Source: Rhodanobacter sp. Root480
Lineage (GTDB): Bacteria; Pseudomonadota; Gammaproteobacteria; Xanthomonadales; Rhodanobacteraceae
Assembly: GCF_001426645.1 (NCBI RefSeq)
Contig: NZ_LMEX01000004.1
Span: 492-64,491 of the forward strand
Length of the DNA stretch: 64,000 bases
Direction of reading: 5' to 3'
Shown here: positions 26,908 to 36,765 of the stretch, in pieces
Layout of the letters: each line of letters opens with the position of its first letter
Numbering within the stretch: position 1 is the stretch's first letter
Notes under the pieces: model-generated
What the model saw: the letters and a program-made list of their open reading frames with translations, nothing else
Database searches by the model: none
What the model was told of the DNA's origin: nothing
Translations under genes and position numbers: made by a program

Positions 26908-28603
26908 CTTCGCTCACCCAGTTCTTTACCACCTGAGCCACCTGTTTCGGATTTTCGGTCACCATCCGGCGAGCCGCTCCCACGCGTTGCTCGTAGGCAA
27001 GCGCGGGTGTGTTGTGCAACCGCGCCGGCTCGTCCGCGTCCTGCGGTTCGTCATCGACGCGTACGGAAATCTGCGGCATCGGCGACGGCAATGCACGCGC
27101 CGGAGCCTCCCCTCGCAACAGCCCTTTCAACAGCGGTCGCAGCACGCCGAACGCTACCAGAAGCGCCAGCAGGATACCGACGCCCTGCTTGATCAGATCC
27201 ATCATGCCTGGCCGTTGCCAGAACGGCGTATCCGGCAAGGCCTCGGGCGAGGGACCGCGCTGGAACGACTGGTTGACCACGCTGACGCTGTCGCCGCGCG
27301 CGGCGTTGAAGCCCACGGCGTTCTTGGTCAGGTCGGTGAGGTGTTGCAACTCCTGCGCGGTGAACGGCACGCTGGTGGCCGGCTTCGGATCGCCGCCCTC
27401 GGTGGTGCCGCCGCTGACCAGCTTGTTGTCCAGCACCACCGCCACGGTGAGCCGCGCCAACCGCCCGGCCGGATCGCTGACATGGCTGATGGTGCGGTCC
27501 AGTTCGTAATTGCGGGTGGCACTGCTGGACGTATCGGCGGTGCTGGTGGTCGTGGTGGTGGTGCCGGTGGCCGCCTTCGGATCGGGCTTGGCGTTGGCGG
27601 CGCCCGCATCCGGATTGGCCGCGGTCGGCTGGGCCACCAACGCGGGCGGCTGGTTGCTCAGCGCGCCGGGCACGCCGCCCTGGGCGCCATCGCCGCGGCG
27701 TTCGCTGCTGGTCTGCTCGCTGCGCAGCGCCGGGTGGTCGTGGCCGAAGGTTTCGGTGGCTTTCTCGGTCTGGCTGAAATCCAGATCCGCATACACCTGC
27801 GCCCGCACCCTGCCCGGCCCCACCAGCGGGGTCAGCAATTGTTCGATGCGTTCGGCGTAGGTGTTCTCGATACGGGTGGAAAGGCGCAGGCGGCTGTCGC
27901 CGATGGCGCCGGGGCTGTCCGGGTCGGTGGTGAGCAACTGGCCCTGCTGGTCGATCACCGACACCTGGCGCGTATCCAGATCCGGCACGCTGGCAGACAC
28001 CAGGTGCACGATCGCCGCCACCTGGCCGGCGTCCAACTGGCGGCCCGGGTACAGCGTCACCAGCACCGAGGCGGTGGCCGGGCGGTTGTCGCGGATGAAG
28101 GCCGACGGCTTAGGCAAGGCCAGGTGCACGCGCGCGGAGCGTACCGACTGCAGCCCGCCGATGGTGTTGCCCAGGTCGGTCTCCAGCAGTTGCTGGTAAC
28201 GGGTGCGCTCGGCCAGGTCGCTCATGCCGAACGGCGAATCGCCACCCGTGGCGGTGGATGAGGCCGTGCCCTGAGGCAGGCCCTGGCCGGCAAGTTTCAG
28301 CCGCAGCGCGGCCAGGTCGGCGGCCGGCGCCATGATCGACGAGCCATCGCTGCTGAGCTTGAACGGCGTGTTGGTGGATTGCAGCTGCTGCGTGATCGCG
28401 GCGGCGTCGTTCTGCCCGAGCCCCGCATACAGCAAGCCGTAGTTCGGCCCGCGCGACCACAGCACCACGGCAACCCCCAGCGCCACCGCGCCGGCCACGG
28501 CCACCAGCAACATGAGCTGGCGCGCCGCCGGGTTGCGGGAAAGCTGCTTGAAGGTATCAAGGCGACCGTTGTTGTCGGTGGTCGCGATGCCGTTGTCGGC
28601 CAT
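26897..28603 (-). CDS. fliF: Flagellar MS-ring protein FliF
   Basis: 568 residues. Two membrane helices (about 30-50 and 455-475) flank the periplasmic ring-building motifs (YGLLYAGLGQNDAAAITQQL, YQQLLETDLGNTIGGLQSVRSARVHLA). A low-complexity Thr/Ala/Gly segment near 330-355 precedes RNYELDRTISHV. The C-terminal cytoplasmic tail, which binds FliG, ends in QVAQVVKNWVSEDGS. The fliG start overlaps it. Confidence 0.96.
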   Translation of the reverse strand: MADNGIATTDNNGRLDTFKQLSRNPAARQLMLLVAVAGAVALGVAVVLWSRGPNYGLLYAGLGQNDAAAITQQLQSTNTPFKLSSDGSSIMAPAADLAALRLKLAGQGLPQGTASSTATGGDSPFGMSDLAERTRYQQLLETDLGNTIGGLQSVRSARVHLALPKPSAFIRDNRPATASVLVTLYPGRQLDAGQVAAIVHLVSASVPDLDTRQVSVIDQQGQLLTTDPDSPGAIGDSRLRLSTRIENTYAERIEQLLTPLVGPGRVRAQVYADLDFSQTEKATETFGHDHPALRSEQTSSERRGDGAQGGVPGALSNQPPALVAQPTAANPDAGAANAKPDPKAATGTTTTTTSTADTSSSATRNYELDRTISHVSDPAGRLARLTVAVVLDNKLVSGGTTEGGDPKPATSVPFTAQELQHLTDLTKNAVGFNAARGDSVSVVNQSFQRGPSPEALPDTPFWQRPGMMDLIKQGVGILLALLVAFGVLRPLLKGLLRGEAPARALPSPMPQISVRVDDEPQDADEPARLHNTPALAYEQRVGAARRMVTENPKQVAQVVKNWVSEDGS

Positions 28604-28650
28604 GGGGCTGCTCGTTTTCTATGAAGGGAGTCGGCGGTGGACGAAGTGCG

Positions 28651-28986
28651 TCAGACCGGCATGTTCATGATGTCCTTGTACGCATCGACGAGCTTGTTGC
28701 GCACGGTGACCATGCTGCGCAATGACAAGTCGGCCTTCTGCATCGCGATCATGGTGCGGCCCAGATCCGCGCCGGCATCGCCGCGCTCGAAACTTGCCGC
28801 CATGCGGCCCGCTTCCATCTGGGTCTGCCCCACCGACGCGATCGACTGCTTCAGCAAGGCGGAAAAATCAGGCTGGCCCGCCTGCCCCACTGCCGGAGCC
28901 GCCTTGAACGCGGATTCCGCCGGACGCACCTGCGCCGTCATCTGGCGCATCTGGGCAAGCAGGTTGTTGACTTCGATCGTACTCAT
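28651..28986 (-). CDS. fliE: Rod-MS ring junction protein FliE
   Basis: 111 residues. The N-terminal helix (STIEVNNLLAQMRQM) and C-terminal region (MIAMQKADLSLRSMVTVRNKLVDAYKDIM) are typical. The ATG at 28986 is chosen because the extension to 29043 lies in leader DNA. It is the first gene of fliEFGHIJK, 66 bp from a sigma54 promoter. Confidence 0.95.
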   Translation of the reverse strand: MSTIEVNNLLAQMRQMTAQVRPAESAFKAAPAVGQAGQPDFSALLKQSIASVGQTQMEAGRMAASFERGDAGADLGRTMIAMQKADLSLRSMVTVRNKLVDAYKDIMNMPV

Positions 28987-29020
28987 GGCTGCCTCATCTA
29001 CAGCGGGCGGGTGACGAAAT

Positions 29021-29036
29021 CCCGACACGTGTCGGG
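29021..29036. promoter_or_regulatory. 16-bp perfect palindrome in the fliE leader
   Basis: CCCGACACGTGTCGGG, perfectly self-complementary, lies between the sigma54 promoter and fliE, about 5-20 bases after the predicted transcription start. It could be a protein-binding site or an RNA hairpin. Confidence 0.55.
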
Positions 29037-29051
29037 TTTGCATGAGGTGGA

Positions 29052-29067
29052 TGCACGAGGCGTGCCA
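29052..29067 (-). promoter_or_regulatory. Sigma54 promoter of fliE operon
   Basis: TGGCACGCCTCGTGCA on the minus strand: perfect -24 TGGCACG, -12 GTGC, with 10 bp between GG and GC. fliE starts 66 bp downstream. FleQ, encoded just upstream, is the expected activator. Confidence 0.85.
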
Positions 29068-29073
29068 GTTGTT

Positions 29074-29300
29074 GCCGGGAATCGGGAATCGGGAATGGGG
29101 AATCGCAAAGGCGTGGTGTTGGCGGCTTTTGTCAGCCAGATCGCCTTTCCCAAGCGTTTGCCCCGAGCGAAAGCCGGAGTCGAGGCGTGTCTGCCGGCGC
29201 GAATCACGCTCGGCGTGAACAGGGATGACAGCGAAACCGCAAGAGTCCGCTCGCGGCGACGCTCTTGCGATTCCCTATTCCCCATTCCCGATTCCCGGCC
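29074..29300. repeat. MITE-like element with GGGAATC inverted ends, between fleQ and fliE
   Basis: The left end at 29074-29107 and the right end at 29267-29300 are inverted copies of the GGGAATC/GGGAATG tandem unit ending in GAATCGC. They flank about 160 bp with no ORF I can support. The right end touches the fleQ stop codon, and the left end is 7 bp from the fliE -24 element. Together with the promoter and palindrome this accounts for the 314-bp gap. Confidence 0.6.
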
Positions 29301-30731
<1,431 letters not shown>

Positions 30732-31083
30732 GGTGATACCCCTGTTGCCTTTTGCTGTGGCCTGACCCCTCGCGGGAGGCCGTTCATCGATGCGGCGGGT
30801 TTACGTCGCCGGGCTCGATGGACACATTGCAACAAGGGGGCCAACGACGACTTTTTGGTGACGGCAAAACGTCGTGTGTCAGCTTTTCATCCCTCCGGCA
30901 CGCCGCCGGAGTGGCCGGGAAAAGGCCGGGAACCGCGCTAAATGATTGAATCAATTAGCGTTGAATTTATAGAGGGAGGAAACACGATCGACATCGTCGT
31001 CGTGACGCGAGCGTCAACAAAGGTTCGCGCCAGCAAGGCGAAGTGTGACCGTGGTCACGGCCTGACACCTGTCCGCAACTGCC
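30732..31083. other. 352-bp regulatory gap upstream of fleQ
   Basis: There is no gene here. It holds an AT-rich stretch (30936-30980) unlike its surroundings, including the near-perfect palindrome listed separately and a TATAAA-like sequence on the minus strand near 30968. This is the likely location of the fleQ promoter, but I could not place -35/-10 elements with confidence. Confidence 0.6.
30936..30960. promoter_or_regulatory. 25-bp AT-rich inverted repeat upstream of fleQ
   Basis: CGCTAAATGATT and AATCAATTAGCG are arms around a central G, with one mismatch pair. It lies 205 bp upstream of the fleQ start. The size and symmetry suit a dimeric regulator; the identity is unknown. Confidence 0.5.
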
Positions 31084-31632
31084 TCAGGACGTCAGTTGGC
31101 GCGTTTCTGCCACTTTGCGTCGGTGATGGCGAAAAACCAGTCGCTCAATCGCGTCACCCAGCACGTCACCCGGCGCGGCGAACACCACAAACACATGGCC
31201 GTTGTCCAACCGACGCTCCACCCTGGCCGCCAGCTCCAGCGGCAGGCTGCGGCATACATCGAAACGCAACCGCACTACCAAGGTATCACCCGGCACCAGC
31301 GCCGCAGGCAGCACCGCACCGACGGCGTTGAAGCGCAGGGCCTGCCGTGGCGGCAGCACGCTGGCGGGTACCAGCAGGTGATTGACGATATCGACCAGTG
31401 CGGTGAGCTTGGCGTCCATCCGCTGGATCTCCAGCATCAGCGGACTGTCATCGTCGGTTTCGGCGTAACGCTCTTCCAGTGCAGCGACCGCAGACAAAGT
31501 GTTGAGGTTGCGCTCGGCCAGCCGCGCCTGGTGCGCCTGGGCGTCTGGCCAGGGCATGGCTTCGCTGTCCACATGCAGGCTCTCGTCACAGCTCACGCGC
31601 TGCTCGAACTCGTCCCAGCTATTGGCATCCAT
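31084..31632 (-). CDS. Atypical PilZ-like protein in the flagellar cluster
   Basis: 182 residues. The N-terminal 90 residues are charged and helical (QAHQARLAERNLNTLSAVAA, EIQRMDAKLTALVDIVNHLL), suggesting an oligomerising coiled coil. The C-terminal 90 residues resemble a PilZ barrel (LRFNAVGAVLPAALVPGDTL, VVRLRFDVCRSLPLELAARV, HVFVVFAAP). The canonical c-di-GMP residues are not clear: an RxxxR-like RQALR is present, but the D/NxSxxG motif reads NAVG. Xanthomonads have tetrameric non-canonical PilZ proteins of this layout (XC6012); that parallel is from memory. It sits downstream of fliT and upstream of fleQ. Confidence 0.7.
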   Translation of the reverse strand: MDANSWDEFEQRVSCDESLHVDSEAMPWPDAQAHQARLAERNLNTLSAVAALEERYAETDDDSPLMLEIQRMDAKLTALVDIVNHLLVPASVLPPRQALRFNAVGAVLPAALVPGDTLVVRLRFDVCRSLPLELAARVERRLDNGHVFVVFAAPGDVLGDAIERLVFRHHRRKVAETRQLTS

Positions 31633-31709
31633 CGTGATCCCCGGTCATATGGTGGCGTGGGCTGAGTGTAGCGGCGGCGGAGCGGCGGGGCGGCGGTGAA
31701 CCGTGAACC

Positions 31710-31787
31710 TGTAGGAGCGACTTCAGTCGCGATGCTCTTGCTCGGGATCTCCAAAGCAGAAGCATCGCGACTGAAGTCGCTCCTACA
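31710..31787. repeat. REP hairpin between fliT and the PilZ gene
   Basis: The left arm TGTAGGAGCGACTTCAGTCG and its inverse ending at 31787 enclose a short loop region. It is the same family as 18784-18923, 38696-38768 and 52129-52198. Confidence 0.85.
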
Positions 31788-31806
31788 ACAACGCTTCGAT
31801 ACCCGC

Positions 31807-32106
31807 CTAGGCCTGCGCGTAGGCGCGGATCGCGCGCGCCTGGCCGCTCTGGCGCTGCCATTGTGCGGCAGCCTCGTCGCGGGCCTGGCGCACCAGGGTG
31901 CGCAGCTCGCGGTCGCAGGCCAGGATTTCGCCCAGTTGCTCAACCACGTCGGCGGAATGCTCGCGACGCAGCAATGGCTCGCGCTGGGCTTCCAAGCTGG
32001 CCAGCTGTTCCCATTCCTGCGCCTGGGCGGCACTGAGCATGTCGCGGCTCAGCTGCAAGGCCTGTTCAACGATGCTGCTTTCGCTGGACATGGCGGAGGC
32101 ACTCAT
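31807..32106 (-). CDS. fliT: FliT-like flagellar chaperone
   Basis: 99 residues, all helical. VEQALQLSRDMLSAAQAQEWEQLASLEAQREPLL matches the FliT pattern of a helix with WEQL followed by ERE/QRE. The start overlaps fliS by 4 bp. FliT binds the FliD cap and, in enterics, FlhD4C2, which is absent here. The assignment rests on position and pattern, since FliT sequences are poorly conserved. Confidence 0.78.
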   Translation of the reverse strand: MSASAMSSESSIVEQALQLSRDMLSAAQAQEWEQLASLEAQREPLLRREHSADVVEQLGEILACDRELRTLVRQARDEAAAQWQRQSGQARAIRAYAQA

Positions 32107-32510
32107 GCGCTGGCGGCGCGTTGGGTTGCGGACGGGGCGATCTGCACCCAGCTGTCACGCACTTGCTGCAGCAGCTTGCTGACTTCGTCGATGAGGCTGG
32201 CGTCGTCGCGCAGGTTGGCCTGCAGCAGGCGGCGGCTCATGTATTCGTAAAGCGAATCGAGCCGGCCGGTGTTCACCGGGTCGACCTTGAGATCCAGGCT
32301 GTCGCGCAGCCCGCCGATGATCTCGATGCAACGGCCGATGGCTTCGCCCTTGGCGGCCACTTCCCCGCGCATCATGTGTGCGCGCGCCTTGATGAGGCGC
32401 TCCAGCGCGCCGTCCATCAGCAACGTGATCAGGCCATGCGGGTCAGCCGACTCCACACCGCCGTGCGAGCGAATCTGTTGGTAGGCGCCTGCGCCGTAGC
32501 CGAATCCCAT
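32103..32510 (-). CDS. fliS: Flagellin export chaperone FliS
   Basis: 135 residues. The N-terminal YQQI segment (GAYQQIRSHG), the ADPHGLITLLMDGALERLIKA helix and DSLYEYMSRRLLQANL are typical. It keeps flagellin unfolded for export. It lies 29 bp after fliD and overlaps fliT. Confidence 0.95.
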   Translation of the reverse strand: MGFGYGAGAYQQIRSHGGVESADPHGLITLLMDGALERLIKARAHMMRGEVAAKGEAIGRCIEIIGGLRDSLDLKVDPVNTGRLDSLYEYMSRRLLQANLRDDASLIDEVSKLLQQVRDSWVQIAPSATQRAASA

Positions 32511-32539
32511 GACTGCATCTCCTGCGAATAGGTTTGGGG

Positions 32540-33934
32540 TTACTTCTTGTTGACGTTGTTCAATGCATCGAACTGCTGTTGCAGGTAGCTGCTCGTGCTG
32601 TTGAGCTTGGACATCAACGTGTCCAGCGCACTGAACTGCGCCTGGTAGCGCGCGGTGAGGTCAGCCATGCGGGTGTTCAGCGTGGTCTGTTGCACCGAAA
32701 GGTCTTTCAGTTGCTGGCTGATGCTGTCGGTGCGGCTGTTCAGCACGCCGTTGCTGCCAACCCACTGGTCGAGCTGGCTGTTGAGCTTCGCGGCAAAGCC
32801 GTCGTCGCCGCCGAACAGCTTGCCGGCGAGCTTGCCACCGTCACTCATGGCCTTGGTCAGCGCATCCTTGTCCAGCTTGAGCGTGCCATCCACCTGCAGC
32901 GAGATGCCCAGCTCGGACAGCGAACTGCCATTGGCGCTGCCGCCAACCAGTCGCGCCAACGTGTTGCTGATGCCGTTGATGGTGGCATCGCCGATCATGG
33001 CGCCGGCGGTTTTGCTGGTGGCGTCGTACTTGGTGAGGTTCTGGTAGATCCCCACGAAGCTGTTGTAGGTATTGACCAGATTGGTCAGCGCGCTGGTGGC
33101 CTTGCTGTTGTCGTTGGCCACGGTCACGGTGGTCTCGCCAGCCTTGACCAAGTTGAACGTGAGTCCATCGACGGCGCCGGCAACGCTGTTGGTGGCGCTG
33201 TGGCCGGCCAGGCCATCGATGGTGTACTCGGCGTCCTGCGCCACGGTGATCACGTTGAGCGCGTTGCCGCTGCTGGCGGCCGCATCGTAGTTCAGTGCCG
33301 CCAGGCCGCCATCGCCACCCGTACTGCTGACGGTGAAGCCGTTGGCGACGCCGGTGCGGCTGCCGCTCAGAACCAGATGGGCGCCGTCGGTGCCGTTGAC
33401 GATGGTGGCGGTGACGCCGGGGTTGTCGCTGGCCTTGTTGATCGCATCGCGTACCTGCGCCAGCGAGTTGTTGCCATCGCTGAGGTCCAGGCTCATCGAT
33501 TGCTCACCCACCGTGAGGGTGAGCGTACCGGTACCTACTGCGGCACTGCTGTTGGCAAACGCGGCCGAGGAGGCCTTGAGCGAGGTAGCCAACTGGCTCA
33601 CATCGATCTTGTAGCTACCGCTGACCGGACTGCCGCTGCTGATGGCGCTCAGCACATCAGCATCGCCCGCGCTCACTGTGCGCGCGTTGAAGGCGCTGCC
33701 ATCGGTGAGGGAGGCCATGGCTGATTGCAGCGCGGAAAGCGCGGCGCCGATCTGGCCCAGTCCGGACAACTGGGTATTGGCCAGGGCGGCCTGGTTGGTG
33801 ATCTGGTCCTGCTGCGGCGCCTTCTTGGCAGCCACCAGCTTGTCCACCAACGTGGCGACGTCCAGGCCGGAACCCACACCCATGGAGGTCAGCAAACCCG
33901 TGGTGGGTGTGGTGGAGCCTACCGTGATAGCCAT
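32540..33934 (-). CDS. fliD: Filament cap protein FliD
   Basis: 464 residues. N-terminal domain (GVGSGLDVATLVDKLVAAKKAP), a central Ala/Ser/Thr/Gly-rich region, and a C-terminal coiled coil (RTDSISQQLKDLSVQQTTLNTRM, then LMSKLNSTSSYLQQQFDALN). The pentameric cap helps flagellin polymerise. It lies 65 bp after fliC, beyond a hairpin; no own promoter is evident. Confidence 0.95.
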   Translation of the reverse strand: MAITVGSTTPTTGLLTSMGVGSGLDVATLVDKLVAAKKAPQQDQITNQAALANTQLSGLGQIGAALSALQSAMASLTDGSAFNARTVSAGDADVLSAISSGSPVSGSYKIDVSQLATSLKASSAAFANSSAAVGTGTLTLTVGEQSMSLDLSDGNNSLAQVRDAINKASDNPGVTATIVNGTDGAHLVLSGSRTGVANGFTVSSTGGDGGLAALNYDAAASSGNALNVITVAQDAEYTIDGLAGHSATNSVAGAVDGLTFNLVKAGETTVTVANDNSKATSALTNLVNTYNSFVGIYQNLTKYDATSKTAGAMIGDATINGISNTLARLVGGSANGSSLSELGISLQVDGTLKLDKDALTKAMSDGGKLAGKLFGGDDGFAAKLNSQLDQWVGSNGVLNSRTDSISQQLKDLSVQQTTLNTRMADLTARYQAQFSALDTLMSKLNSTSSYLQQQFDALNNVNKK

Positions 33935-33959
33935 GGATATCGATTCCTGTAATGGGGAA

Positions 33960-33986
33960 GACGGCTGCGGACTATCCGCAGCCGTC
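33960..33986 (-). terminator. Hairpin after fliC
   Basis: GACGGCTGCGGA and TCCGCAGCCGTC pair perfectly over 12 bp with a 3-nt loop, 13 bp past the fliC stop. No strong U-run follows (TTCCCC), so it may be an attenuating or mRNA-stabilising structure that lowers fliD relative to fliC. Confidence 0.7.
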
Positions 33987-33999
33987 TCGGGTCAAGCAG

Positions 34000-35433
34000 T
34001 TACTGCAGCAGCTTCAACACGCTCTGCGTGCTGGCGTTGGCCTGCGCCAGCACCGAGACACCGGCCTGTTGCAGGATGTTGGCGCTGGACATGTTCGCGG
34101 TTTCCGCGGCGAAGTCGGCATCCTGGATCTGGCTGCGCGACGCGCTCAGGTTCTGCGAAATGGTCTGCAGGTTGGCGATGGTGGAGGTGAAGCGGTTCTG
34201 CACCGCACCCAGGTCGCTGCGCATGGCGCTGATGGTGGACAGCGCCGAGTCGATGCGGCTGATGGTTTCATTCGCACCGGCCACGGTCTTGATGCTGGCA
34301 CCGGCGAGCGAACCGCCCGGCGTGTAGGAGCCTGCCGTCAGCTTGCTTGCCGTGGCACCCGCCGCCGAACCACCGATGACCAGGGTCTCCTGCGACGTCA
34401 GCTGCAGTTTGTTGTCGGCGTCCACCGACGCGTGCAAGCCGTCGAGGCCCTTGGAGTTGATCGCGTCAGCCAGCTCCTGCACACCGTGATAGGTTTTCGC
34501 GTCGAGAGCCACCGCCGAGCCGTCGCCCACCTGGAAGGTGAGATCGTTCGCAGCGAGCTTGATGTCACCGACGCTGTCGGCCGAACCCGCCACGGTACCC
34601 GTCGCCAGGGCAGTCGTACCGATCTTGCCAGCGGCAGCCTGGGCGCCGGTGTATGTCAGGGCGCCACCCGTGGTGGCCGCGGCAAGAACAAGGTTGCCGG
34701 TGGTCGCATCGACGGTCGCCACGGTGCCCGTTCCGCCCGCCTTCACGACGGCCTCGTTGATCGCCGTCGCCAAGGCCTCCACCGAGGTGTAAGTGCCCTT
34801 GGCCACGTTTGCCGTCGTGGCTACACCGGTACCGCCACCATCGGCCAGATTGACGACGAGGTCGCCGTCGATCTTCACGCCGGCGGAAAATGCCGCGCTG
34901 CTGCCGGTTTTGGCGATCAAGCCAATCTGGCTGGCACCGGCGCCCTGCTCCAGGTTCACCGAAATCGTCTCGCCCACGTTGGCGCCGATCTGGAACGCCG
35001 CCGTACCGAACGAGCCATCCAGCACATGGCGACCGTTGAACGTGGTCTGCGTGGAGATGCGGGTGATCTCGGCCAGACGCTGCTGCACTTCGGCATCGAG
35101 CGCGGCGCGGTCGCTGTCGGAGTTGGTGGCGTTGGCGGACTGCACGGCCAGCGTACGGATACGCTGCATGTTGTTGGTCACCTCGTTCAGCGCCGACTCG
35201 GTGGTCTGCGCCAGCGAGATGCCGTCACTGGCATTCGCCACGGCCTGGTTCAGGCCGTTGATCTGGGTGGTGAAGCGGGTGGAAATGGCGAGGCCGGCGG
35301 CATCGTCTTTCGCGCTGTTGATGCGCATGCCGGACGACAGGCGCTCGATCGCGGTGGACAGCTTGCTCTGCGACGTGGCCAGGTTTTTCTGGGCATTCAG
35401 CGAGCTGATGTTGGTAATAACGCTCATGACCAT
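34000..35433 (-). CDS. fliC: Flagellin FliC
   Basis: 477 residues from the ATG at 35433, which has GGAGA 7 bp upstream; the ATG two codons later (MSVITNISSLNAQ) is nearer the usual family start but poorly spaced. Conserved D0/D1 ends: SLNAQKNLATSQSKLSTAIE with RLSSGMRINSAKDDAAGLAI, and the C-terminal ASTQSVLKLLQ. The middle is Ala/Thr/Gly-rich and variable. It is the only flagellin gene in the window. A FliA promoter lies about 95 bp upstream. Confidence 0.96.
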   Translation of the reverse strand: MVMSVITNISSLNAQKNLATSQSKLSTAIERLSSGMRINSAKDDAAGLAISTRFTTQINGLNQAVANASDGISLAQTTESALNEVTNNMQRIRTLAVQSANATNSDSDRAALDAEVQQRLAEITRISTQTTFNGRHVLDGSFGTAAFQIGANVGETISVNLEQGAGASQIGLIAKTGSSAAFSAGVKIDGDLVVNLADGGGTGVATTANVAKGTYTSVEALATAINEAVVKAGGTGTVATVDATTGNLVLAAATTGGALTYTGAQAAAGKIGTTALATGTVAGSADSVGDIKLAANDLTFQVGDGSAVALDAKTYHGVQELADAINSKGLDGLHASVDADNKLQLTSQETLVIGGSAAGATASKLTAGSYTPGGSLAGASIKTVAGANETISRIDSALSTISAMRSDLGAVQNRFTSTIANLQTISQNLSASRSQIQDADFAAETANMSSANILQQAGVSVLAQANASTQSVLKLLQ

Positions 35434-35526
35434 GGGAGTATCTCCGAATCGGGGTTGTGTGCCGACGATGGCCGGCCCAGACAATCGGACGGGGATTCAC
35501 TCGGGAATGCCTCCGCCTTGTTCAGT

Positions 35527-35553
35527 GTTTCGACTCAACACATCGGAACTTGA
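35527..35553 (-). promoter_or_regulatory. FliA promoter of fliC
   Basis: TCAAGTTC - 11 bp - GTCGAAAC on the minus strand. The -35 is good and the -10 moderate (5 of 8 against GCCGATAA), with the correct spacing. It lies just downstream of the flgL stop and gives a leader of about 87 nt. Confidence 0.7.
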
Positions 35554-35559
35554 GTCTTG

Positions 35560-36762
35560 TCAACGCAAATAATCAAATAATTTTGACCCTTGCACCTTGG
35601 TAAAGGTCTGCTGCGCAGCCTGCAACGCGGTGGTTTGCGCGCCGAGCTGGCTGATTGCGTCGTAGTAGTTGACACTTTGCACGTCTGAAAGCGCGCTCTT
35701 GTACTGCAGGCTCAAGTCATCGTTGAGCCCCGACTGCTGGTCCAGCGCATTCATCCGTGCCCCCACCTTGCCGCGGGTACGCGAAATGTTGTCGATCGCC
35801 TGATCGAGGCTGGAAAACTGGGTGTTGATGGCGTTCTGCATCTTGCTGTCGCCGCCATTGGGCGTCTGCAGCACATTGATGATGTTGTCCAGCGTGGCGA
35901 ACACGCTTTGCGGTTGCGATGCGCCCAGTGCAAAGCTGTCGCCCACGTCGGGCGTGCCCTGGAAGGCAACCTGCGCGCCGCGGAACGTGATGCTGCCGCC
36001 CTTGATCGGGTCGTAGGTACCGGTGTCCAGCACGGTGCCGACACCGTCCTGCACTTCAAACGTATCGGCCGCGGTGAACACGATGCTGTAGCTGCCGCCA
36101 TCCCACGCCGAAGGGTTGGCGTTGGGGTTGCTGACGCTGGTGCTGCCCGCCACCACGCTGCCGGTATTGGCGGTGCCGGCGCTGACGGCAAACGTGCCGT
36201 TGCCGCTGGGAATATTGACGAACACCGCGCTGCCCGGATCGCCGGTGGCGATCTGCAGGCCGGGACCGGCGGCGACCATGCGCTGCCCGTCGTCACCCAC
36301 GTAGGTGACGCTGCCTTGCGAGGCGAACGGCTCGGTGCCGGTGCGGTTGCCGGCGAAAATGTAGTCGCCCTGGCCATCCTTGCTGTTGGCCTGGCCCAGC
36401 AACTGCTGGCGCAACTGCACCATCTCGGCGGCGATGTCGCCGCGGGTTTCATCCGTCTGCGAACCGTTGGCCGCCTGCAGCAGCAGCGTGCGCACGCGAC
36501 CCAACACGTTGGTGACGTTGGACAGGCTCTGGTCTTCCAGCCCCAGTCGCGCGTTGGCCGAGGTGATGTTGCGCTGGTACTGCGCGTTGTCGGCACCGAG
36601 ATGGGTAAGGTCTACCGCGCGCGCCGCGCCGACCGGATCGTCGGAGGGCTGGTTGATGCGCTTGCCCGTGCTCAACTGCGTGCTGAGGTTGGACAGGTCG
36701 CTTTGCCGATCCATCATGCTGCCGACCGACTGCTGCTGCATCCAGCTGGTGGAAACTCGCAT
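35560..36762 (-). CDS. flgL: Hook-filament junction protein FlgL
   Basis: 400 residues. Flagellin-like ends: RVSTSWMQQQSVGSMMDRQS with LSNLSTQLSTGKRINQPSDD at the N-terminus, and LDQQSGLNDDLSLQYKSALS near the C-terminus. It lies 3 bp after flgK. Confidence 0.95.
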   Translation of the reverse strand: MRVSTSWMQQQSVGSMMDRQSDLSNLSTQLSTGKRINQPSDDPVGAARAVDLTHLGADNAQYQRNITSANARLGLEDQSLSNVTNVLGRVRTLLLQAANGSQTDETRGDIAAEMVQLRQQLLGQANSKDGQGDYIFAGNRTGTEPFASQGSVTYVGDDGQRMVAAGPGLQIATGDPGSAVFVNIPSGNGTFAVSAGTANTGSVVAGSTSVSNPNANPSAWDGGSYSIVFTAADTFEVQDGVGTVLDTGTYDPIKGGSITFRGAQVAFQGTPDVGDSFALGASQPQSVFATLDNIINVLQTPNGGDSKMQNAINTQFSSLDQAIDNISRTRGKVGARMNALDQQSGLNDDLSLQYKSALSDVQSVNYYDAISQLGAQTTALQAAQQTFTKVQGSKLFDYLR

Positions 36763-36765
36763 GGC

